A stretch of 11,504 nt of DNA from Alphaproteobacteria bacterium (GTDB taxonomy: Bacteria; Pseudomonadota; Alphaproteobacteria; Rhodobacterales; Rhodobacteraceae): assembly GCA_024277955.1 (NCBI GenBank), contig JAJRUE010000243.1, positions 1-11,504 on the forward strand, given 5' to 3'. Shown here piece by piece: positions 7,164-11,504 of this stretch (position 1 is the stretch's first letter; every line of letters begins with the position of its first letter). The notes beneath the pieces were generated by a model. The model saw only the letters and a program-made list of their open reading frames with translations, had not been told where the DNA came from and made no database searches. The translations under genes and the position numbers were made by a program.

Positions 7164-8992
7164 GGCCGGGCCCCCGGGCGCGCCCGGGCCGGTGCGCGGG
7201 AGCGTTCGCCAGCCAGTTGCGCGATCTCCGAGCCGGGCACGAAGGACCGCACCACCCCGTCGCCCAGCACAAGCACCATGTCGCAGCCGGTTAGCGCCGC
7301 CGGGCGCTGCGACGCCATGACGACGGTGCGCCCGGCCCGGGTCGCGGCAAAGATCGCGTCGTTCAGCGCCTCGATCGCGGGCGCATCCATGTTGTTGGCG
7401 GGTTCATCCAGCAACAACAGCGCCGGGTCGCCAAAAAGCGCACGCGCCAGCGCGATCTGCTGGATCATCCCGCCGGGCAGGTCTGGCGACGGGCCGTTCA
7501 GGGCGGTTTCATAGCCATCGGGCAGCGACAGGATGCGGTCGTGGACACCGGCGACAAGGGCGGCGCGCGATATGTCGGCCGCGTCGGCGGCGGGGTCGAA
7601 ATGGCTGATGTTATGGGCAATGGTTCCGGTGGCAAAGCGCACCCGCTGGGGCAGATAGCCGATGTGCCGCGCCCGGCCCGCGGCGCTGATCCGGGTCACC
7701 GGCACGCCGCCAAGCAGCACCTGGCCGCCGGCAACCGGGCACAGCCCGGCAATGGTGCGCAGCAACGTGGTCTTGCCGGCGCCCGATGGGCCGATGACGC
7801 CGATGAACTGGCCTTCGCACACCTCCAGAGACACCATCCGCAGGGACGCCCGGCGGCTGCCATGGGCAAACACCGTGACCCCGTCCAGCCACAGCCCGCC
7901 CTGGATCGGCGCGGCGGTTTTTGCGCCAGCCGGCGGCTGCCGGGCAAGCAGGCGCGACAGCCGCCGCCAGGCCGCCAGCTGGCCGCGGATCAGCGGCGCA
8001 TTCTGGGTGATCGCGTCCAGCGGCGCCAGTGCGCGTGCCAGCAGCACTGTCGCCGCAATGATCGCGCCGGCGGTCAGCTGATCGCGCAGCACCAGCCAGG
8101 CGGCCAGCGCCACCACCGCCGATTGCAGGAACATGCGAAAGCTTTGGGCAAAGCCTGACAGGACCGCCTGCCGGTCGGCATGGCGCAGGGCGTCTTCGCG
8201 CCAGCGCCGGCGGTCGCCGCGCCAGTTGGCGATGGCCCCGGCCAGGCCGCCGGAAACCTGTGCGCGTTCGTGATCGGCCAGGGTGTCTTCGGCCCAGCCC
8301 TGGGCCTGCTGGCCAAGGTCGCACCCCGGAGGGCGGATCGCCAGCGCCAAGAGGCCGGGCACGACGAAAACAGCCGCCCCGATCAGCCCCAGCACCCCGA
8401 GCGCCGGGTGAAACAGCGCCATCGCCGTCAGAAAGACCGGCAGCCAGGGAAGGTCCAGAATGGCGATGAAGATCGCCGAAGCGAAGAACTGACGCAGCCC
8501 GTCGAGGTCGCGCAGCCCGCCGCCGCGATCGGGCAATCCGGGGGCAGAAAGCCCGGCCATGAACACCTGGTGTTCCAGCATCTGCACGAAACGTTCGCCG
8601 ATCCGCGCCGCCAGGCGTTTGCGCGTATAGTCCAGCACCCCCATGACCACGAACAGGAACACCATCAGCACGCTGAGCGTCGCCAGGGTTTCCAGCGAGC
8701 GAGAACCAAGCACCCGGTCATAGACCTGCAGGGCAAACAGCGGCCCCGTAAAGGCAAGCAGGTTCACGAAAACGCCAAACACCACCACGCCCGACAAAAG
8801 CCCGCGCTGGGCGGCAAGCGCCCGGCGCGGCGTCCGGACGGGCGGGTCGGCGCCGGGTGATGCGCGCGCAGATCGGGTCGCGGCGGCGTTCACGGCGCGG
8901 CCCGGGATGCAGCGGGCGAAACGGGCTTGGCGGGCATGGCAGACACGGCAGACCTGGGGTTCGGGGTGCGTTCGGGGCGGTTTCGCGCCCAT
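7160..8992 (-). CDS. Type I secretion ABC permease/ATPase (PrtD-type) with a degenerate nucleotide-binding domain
   Basis: Inner-membrane exporter with an N-terminal transmembrane domain (hydrophobic segments about 65-88, 103-121, 171-218 and 283-320) fused to an ATPase domain. Walker A is GPSGAGKTT (401-409), the Q-loop is YLPQ (Q449) and Walker B LLLLDE (525-530). The signature reads LPGGM (505-509) where LSGGQ is expected, and the H-loop position is Q562 (ASQRP) where histidine is expected. The surrounding QQIALARAL is intact and there is no frameshift, so the change is substitution, not decay. From the ATG the product is 610 residues; a GTG at 8893 would give 577, closer to the usual 570-590, and would drop an Arg/Cys-rich leader (CxxC at 15-18). 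Neither start has a good ribosome site. First gene of the minus-strand run, directly followed by the adaptor. Family firm; start and activity uncertain. Confidence 0.9.
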   Translation of the reverse strand: MGAKPPRTHPEPQVCRVCHARQARFARCIPGRAVNAAATRSARASPGADPPVRTPRRALAAQRGLLSGVVVFGVFVNLLAFTGPLFALQVYDRVLGSRSLETLATLSVLMVFLFVVMGVLDYTRKRLAARIGERFVQMLEHQVFMAGLSAPGLPDRGGGLRDLDGLRQFFASAIFIAILDLPWLPVFLTAMALFHPALGVLGLIGAAVFVVPGLLALAIRPPGCDLGQQAQGWAEDTLADHERAQVSGGLAGAIANWRGDRRRWREDALRHADRQAVLSGFAQSFRMFLQSAVVALAAWLVLRDQLTAGAIIAATVLLARALAPLDAITQNAPLIRGQLAAWRRLSRLLARQPPAGAKTAAPIQGGLWLDGVTVFAHGSRRASLRMVSLEVCEGQFIGVIGPSGAGKTTLLRTIAGLCPVAGGQVLLGGVPVTRISAAGRARHIGYLPQRVRFATGTIAHNISHFDPAADAADISRAALVAGVHDRILSLPDGYETALNGPSPDLPGGMIQQIALARALFGDPALLLLDEPANNMDAPAIEALNDAIFAATRAGRTVVMASQRPAALTGCDMVLVLGDGVVRSFVPGSEIAQLAGERSRAPARARPGARP

Positions 8993-9097
8993 TAATCATG
9001 ATTCTTGCTGCCAGCCGGTTAACGCAAAGGGTTTTGCAATACGCCAATATATGTGAGACAGGAGGGGCGGAATTTTGGTCAGGATGCGGGTTTTGCG
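8993..9097. promoter_or_regulatory. Divergent intergenic region between the secretion ABC gene and mlaA
   Basis: A 105-base gap from which transcription must start in both directions. It is markedly more AT-rich than its surroundings. It contains a perfect 10-base palindrome AATCATGATT (8994-9003) two bases from the ABC gene ATG, a short inverted repeat GCAAA-GGG-TTTTGC (9024-9037), and an AT-rich stretch CAATATATG (9045-9053) that could serve as a -10 for mlaA. I could not find a convincing -35/-10 pair at standard spacing on either strand. Confidence 0.45.
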
Positions 9098-9853
9098 ATG
9101 CTGCCATTTGGAAAAGTGATCAGGTTGACGGTGCAGGCGGCCCTGGTCGGCGCTCTCATGGGATGCGCCGGGCCGCAGGTGGCCAGTGGCATATATGACC
9201 CCTACGAAGTGCAAAACCGCCGCACCCACGAATTCAACCGCCAAGTCGACAAGGTGCTGCTCAAGCCGGTTTCCGGCGCTTACGGGTCGGCCTTGCCCGA
9301 GCCGGTGCGCATCGGGGTCGGCAATTTCGCGTCCAACCTGTCGCTGCCCAGCGCCGTGCTCAACGACCTGCTGCAGCTGAATATCGCGGACGCGCTGCAC
9401 AATACCGTGCGCTTTGTCGTCAATTCCACCATTGGTCTGGGCGGCATTTTGGACCCGGCGATGGCCGGGGGCGTCGAGGCCCGCGACACCGACTTTGGCG
9501 AAACCCTGCATGTCTGGGGGGTCAAGGAAGGCGCCTATGTGGAGCTTCCCTTTGCCGGTCCTTCGACCTCGCGCGATGCGCTGGGGTTGCTGGTGGATGT
9601 GGTGATCGATCCGGTGAACACGCTGCTGCCCCGATCCAAGCGCTACATCGTGCCGGTGGCGTCTCTGGCGGCCAAGGTGGGGGATCGCTACCGGTTCCGG
9701 AACACCGTCGATTCGATCCTCTACGAGAGCGCTGACAGCTACGCCCAGGCGCGGCTGCTGTATCTGGAAAACCGGCGGTTCGAACTGGGGGTCAGCGCCC
9801 CGGCCGAAGACGATCTTTACGAAGGACTTTACGATGATCTCACTGCGCAATGA
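9098..9853 (+). CDS. mlaA: MlaA (VacJ) family outer-membrane lipoprotein
   Basis: Outer-membrane component of the Mla retrograde phospholipid pathway, which extracts mislocalised phospholipid from the outer leaflet and passes it to MlaC. The 251-residue product from this ATG begins with a lipoprotein signal: basic start, hydrophobic stretch, and lipobox LMGC with the lipidated cysteine at 23. Family motifs follow: YDPYEVQNRRTHEFN (33-47), LLQLNIADALHNTVRFVVNSTIG, the RDTDFGETLHVWGVKEGAYVELPFAGPS block (129-156), and RYRFRNTVDSILYESADSYAQAR. The start at 9098 is preferred over a GTG at 9053 because it puts the lipobox at the right distance. The nearest purine-rich sites (AGGA 9081-9084; aggagggg 9059-9066) are farther away than usual. 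It overlaps mlaC by 20 bases. Other Mla components are not in the window. Confidence 0.93.
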   Translation: MLPFGKVIRLTVQAALVGALMGCAGPQVASGIYDPYEVQNRRTHEFNRQVDKVLLKPVSGAYGSALPEPVRIGVGNFASNLSLPSAVLNDLLQLNIADALHNTVRFVVNSTIGLGGILDPAMAGGVEARDTDFGETLHVWGVKEGAYVELPFAGPSTSRDALGLLVDVVIDPVNTLLPRSKRYIVPVASLAAKVGDRYRFRNTVDSILYESADSYAQARLLYLENRRFELGVSAPAEDDLYEGLYDDLTAQ

Positions 9854-10448
9854 CATGACCCGGCGCGGCCTTTTGGCGACGGGGGCGGCCTTTGCCGCGC
9901 TGGCGGCGGCCACCGGACCCGCCCTGGCGCTGAGCGAACAGGGGGCCAAGGCCCTGGTCGACAAGGTGGTGGCCGACATCAACCGGATCATTGCGTCGGG
10001 CAAGTCGGAAAAGGCGATGTACAAGGACTTTGAAAAGATCTTTGCCGACTACGCCTATGTGAGCGGCATCGCGCGCACGGTCCTGGGGCCGCCGGCGCGA
10101 ACGGCGTCCAAGGCCGAAATGGCCGCCTTCACCAAGGCGTTCCAGGCCTACATGGGGCGCAAGTACGGCAAGCGGTTCCGGGAATTCATCGGCGGCAGGG
10201 TGGTGGTGCAGGGCGCCCGCAAGATCAAGTCGTTCTACGAGGTCACGACCACCGCGATCCTTGCCGGGGAGCCGCCATTTACCGTTACCTTCATGGTGTC
10301 GGATGTCAGCGGCAGGGGGCTGTTTTTCGACATGCTGATCGAAGGGATCAGTCTGCTCAAGGTCGAGAAAAGCGAAATCGGCGCGATGCTGGACAAGCGC
10401 CGCGGCAATATCTCCAAGATGATCAAAGACCTGAAAAAGGCGGGCTGA
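9834..10448 (+). CDS. mlaC: MlaC/Ttg2D family periplasmic phospholipid-binding protein
   Basis: Periplasmic shuttle that carries phospholipid between MlaA in the outer membrane and the MlaFEDB complex in the inner membrane. The 204-residue protein has a signal peptide with a twin-arginine-like start (TRRGLL, 9-14), a hydrophobic run and a likely cleavage after ALA (about residue 32). The mature part fits the MlaC/Ttg2 family: YAYVSGIARTVLG, MAAFTKAFQAYMGRKYGKRFREF and a C-terminal half with LFFDMLIEGISLLKVEK. The start at 9834 has AAGGA (9822-9826) 7 bases upstream inside mlaA; the in-frame ATG at 9855 would also keep the twin arginine. The 20-base overlap with mlaA supports one operon. A terminator-like inverted repeat spans its stop. 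The Tat signal is inferred from the RR motif only. Confidence 0.9.
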   Translation: MISLRNDMTRRGLLATGAAFAALAAATGPALALSEQGAKALVDKVVADINRIIASGKSEKAMYKDFEKIFADYAYVSGIARTVLGPPARTASKAEMAAFTKAFQAYMGRKYGKRFREFIGGRVVVQGARKIKSFYEVTTTAILAGEPPFTVTFMVSDVSGRGLFFDMLIEGISLLKVEKSEIGAMLDKRRGNISKMIKDLKKAG

Positions 10449-10494
10449 GGCCTGGATAAAGCGCATTTCGCGCCCCTCAGGTCTGGCGGATTTT
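10445..10494 (+). terminator. Possible terminator-like inverted repeat at the end of mlaC
   Basis: CTGAGG (10445-10450, spanning the mlaC stop) and CCTCAG (10475-10480) are exact inverse complements with a smaller GCG/CGC pair inside the 24-base loop, followed by gtctggcggatttt. The T run is short and 11 bases from the stem, so this is a weak candidate for an intrinsic terminator. Confidence 0.25.
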
Positions 10495-10521
10495 CGCCCC
10501 GGCTGCGTACAGGCCCCTGAA

Positions 10522-10661
10522 CTAGAGCACGTCGCGTCTGACTGAATTCACTGCGCCCGCCCGCCCCGTCGCACCTTTGGTGCGCTTCCAGCGCAACGGC
10601 GGCCGCCTGCCCTCCGTCTGGAGAAGAGGCGAATCCGATCAGTTGCGACAGGCGCTAGAGC
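10522..10661. repeat. Palindromic intergenic repeat element (MITE-like)
   Basis: Two 30-base arms, 10522-10551 and 10629-10658, are inverse complements at 21 of 30 positions, including CTAG at the tips and the blocks GTCGC, CTGA and ATTC. A perfect 6-bp hairpin with a TTT loop (CGCACC / GGTGCG, 10570-10584) sits between the arms. The 7-base string CTAGAGC also occurs as a direct repeat at both edges (10522-10528 and 10655-10661). I recall CTAGAGC-tipped palindromic repeats with similar GTCGCG and GAATTC/GGATTC inner sequence from intergenic DNA of Rhodobacterales and Rhizobiales; this was not searched. It has no coding potential and lies between convergent genes, where such elements usually sit. 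It could also act as a bidirectional transcript end. Confidence 0.55.
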
Positions 10662-10700
10662 CACTGTTCCTGCGGCCCCGCGCCTTGCCGGAACGATTAT

Positions 10701-10715
10701 CCGCCAAACCGGCGG
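10701..10715 (-). terminator. Small GC-rich hairpin downstream of the penicillin-binding protein gene
   Basis: CCGCC and GGCGG pair around a 5-base loop, 25 bases beyond the stop codon of the minus-strand gene. There is no T run after it in that direction, so any terminator role would be Rho-assisted or simply protective of the transcript end. Weak evidence. Confidence 0.22.
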
Positions 10716-10739
10716 TGCAGGTTTACTGGGTTTTGCCCC

Positions 10740-11504
10740 TTAGCGGTTCCTGGGGCCAAAGATCGACTGCAGGAAATTTTCGATGAACCGGCCCTGCTTG
10801 CGGCCATTGCCCCGGCGTTGCGGTTGCGCGGGCTGCGTGGCGTTGACCCCCGGGCCGGTGGGGTAGGGCTTGGCCACCGGCGGCTGGGCCGGGCGGATCA
10901 TCGGCAGGGGGCGCGCCGGCATGCCTTCCTGAACGCGCAGCATGGTTTCCTTCCAGATCTCGGCGGGCAGACCGCCGCCGGTCACCCCGTTCAGCGGGCT
11001 GTTGTCGTCGTTGCCCATCCAGACGCCGGCCACATAGTCGGCGGTAAAGCCCAGGAACCAGGCATCGCGCGCGCCTTGGGTGGTGCCGGTCTTGGCGGCC
11101 ATTTCACGGTCGGGCAGACGCGCCCGCTTGCCGGTGCCGCCCTCGACCACCTGGTTCATCATGTAGATCAGCTGTTCGGCGGCCTGGCGCGAAATCACCC
11201 GTTCGCCGATGCCGCCGCCCTGGTCCATCAGCGGGTCGGCGTCGCCCTTCAGGCGCAGCTCGACCAGACCGTAGGGCGTCACGCTGGACCCGCCGTTGAG
11301 GATGCCCGCATAGGCCCCGGTCATCTCGAGCAATGTCGATTCCGAAGCCCCAAGCGCCAGAGCCGGCCCAAGGGCCAGGTCGCTCTTGATCCCGAAGTCC
11401 GACGCCACCGCCCGCACGTTGTCCAGCCCGACGGCCTGGGCGATGCGCACCGCCGGCGTGTTCAACGAATATTTCAGCGCATCGGTCAGGGTGACCGGGC
11501 CGAT
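10740..11504 (-). CDS. mrcA: Class A penicillin-binding protein 1A, C-terminal part only
   Basis: Bifunctional peptidoglycan glycosyltransferase/transpeptidase of the inner membrane; only the last 254 residues, from within the transpeptidase domain, lie in the window, and the 5' part runs off the right edge. The fragment shows the SxN motif as SLN (fragment residues 13-15, in KYSLNTPAVRIA), a long middle section with EMTGAYAGILNGG, the KTGTTQGARDAWFLGF motif (K138-T141; codons at 11082-11093), then WMGNDDNSPLNGVTGGGLPAEIWKETM, all typical of the PBP1A transpeptidase. The SxxK active-site serine is outside the window. A Pro/Gln/Arg-rich tail of about 60 residues follows, ending IENFLQSIFGPRNR with a TAA stop. 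It converges on mlaC. Other class A penicillin-binding proteins are possible by name, but 1A fits best. Confidence 0.94.
   Translation of the reverse strand: MGPVTLTDALKYSLNTPAVRIAQAVGLDNVRAVASDFGIKSDLALGPALALGASESTLLEMTGAYAGILNGGSSVTPYGLVELRLKGDADPLMDQGGGIGERVISRQAAEQLIYMMNQVVEGGTGKRARLPDREMAAKTGTTQGARDAWFLGFTADYVAGVWMGNDDNSPLNGVTGGGLPAEIWKETMLRVQEGMPARPLPMIRPAQPPVAKPYPTGPGVNATQPAQPQRRGNGRKQGRFIENFLQSIFGPRNR

Noticed and set aside
5859..7514. A 551-codon open frame on the + strand opposite the secretion adaptor and the end of the ABC gene
   Set aside because: Same codon-bias artefact; no ribosome site or domain, and it covers parts of two well-supported genes.
9053..9097. GTG start for mlaA that would add 15 residues
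   Set aside because: It would push the lipobox cysteine to position 38 behind a charged segment, unlike lipoprotein signals, and no ribosome site precedes it.
8996..10024. A 342-codon minus-strand frame opposite mlaA and the start of mlaC
   Set aside because: It crosses the divergent control region and two genes with clear lipobox and family motifs; no independent support.
10577..10786. A 69-codon + strand frame in the gap between mlaC and the PBP1A gene
   Set aside because: It lies across the palindromic element and into the end of the PBP1A gene, with no ribosome site or recognisable sequence.

Overview
The window is GC-rich chromosomal DNA from an alphaproteobacterium, most likely a member of the Rhodobacteraceae (roseobacter/rhodobacter group). 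This is inferred from the protein types, the gene pairings (sfsA-map; mlaA-mlaC; a RidA / glycerophosphodiesterase / FemAB-like trio), and a short intergenic motif I associate with that family. The content is mainly core: RNA and protein maturation, cell envelope and lipid handling. It also carries a type I secretion pair. No tRNA, rRNA, CRISPR array, phage gene, transposase or attachment site is visible.

Layout. At the left edge are the 3' part of sfsA (1-462) and map, methionine aminopeptidase (617-1429), both on the + strand, with a Rhodobacteraceae-type intergenic repeat between them. From 1437 to about 8990 everything is on the minus strand. In transcription order these genes are: a type I secretion ABC permease/ATPase, its membrane fusion protein, a RidA-family protein, a glycerophosphodiester phosphodiesterase, a FemAB-like acyltransferase-fold protein (DUF482), a ferredoxin-reductase-type FAD/NAD(P) oxidoreductase, and rsmD. 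Several of these genes overlap by 1-4 bases, which suggests co-transcription and translational coupling. A fresh promoter probably lies in front of the oxidoreductase. At 8993-9097 transcription diverges into mlaA and mlaC (+), which encode the outer-membrane and periplasmic parts of the Mla lipid-transport pathway. They converge across a 291-bp gap, which holds a 140-bp palindromic repeat element, with the 3' part of a class A penicillin-binding protein gene (minus) that runs off the right edge.

No obvious new multi-gene system is present. The most notable points are: (i) the secretion ATPase has a Walker A, Q-loop and Walker B, but its ABC signature reads LPGGM instead of LSGGQ and its H-loop histidine is replaced by glutamine; (ii) the palindromic element at 10522-10661; (iii) a run of eight G bases inside the spacer of a possible promoter for the oxidoreductase; (iv) the short repeat at 491-523. 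The secretion pair has no visible substrate or outer-membrane channel nearby. Several very long open frames antisense to the minus-strand genes are judged to be codon-bias artefacts.
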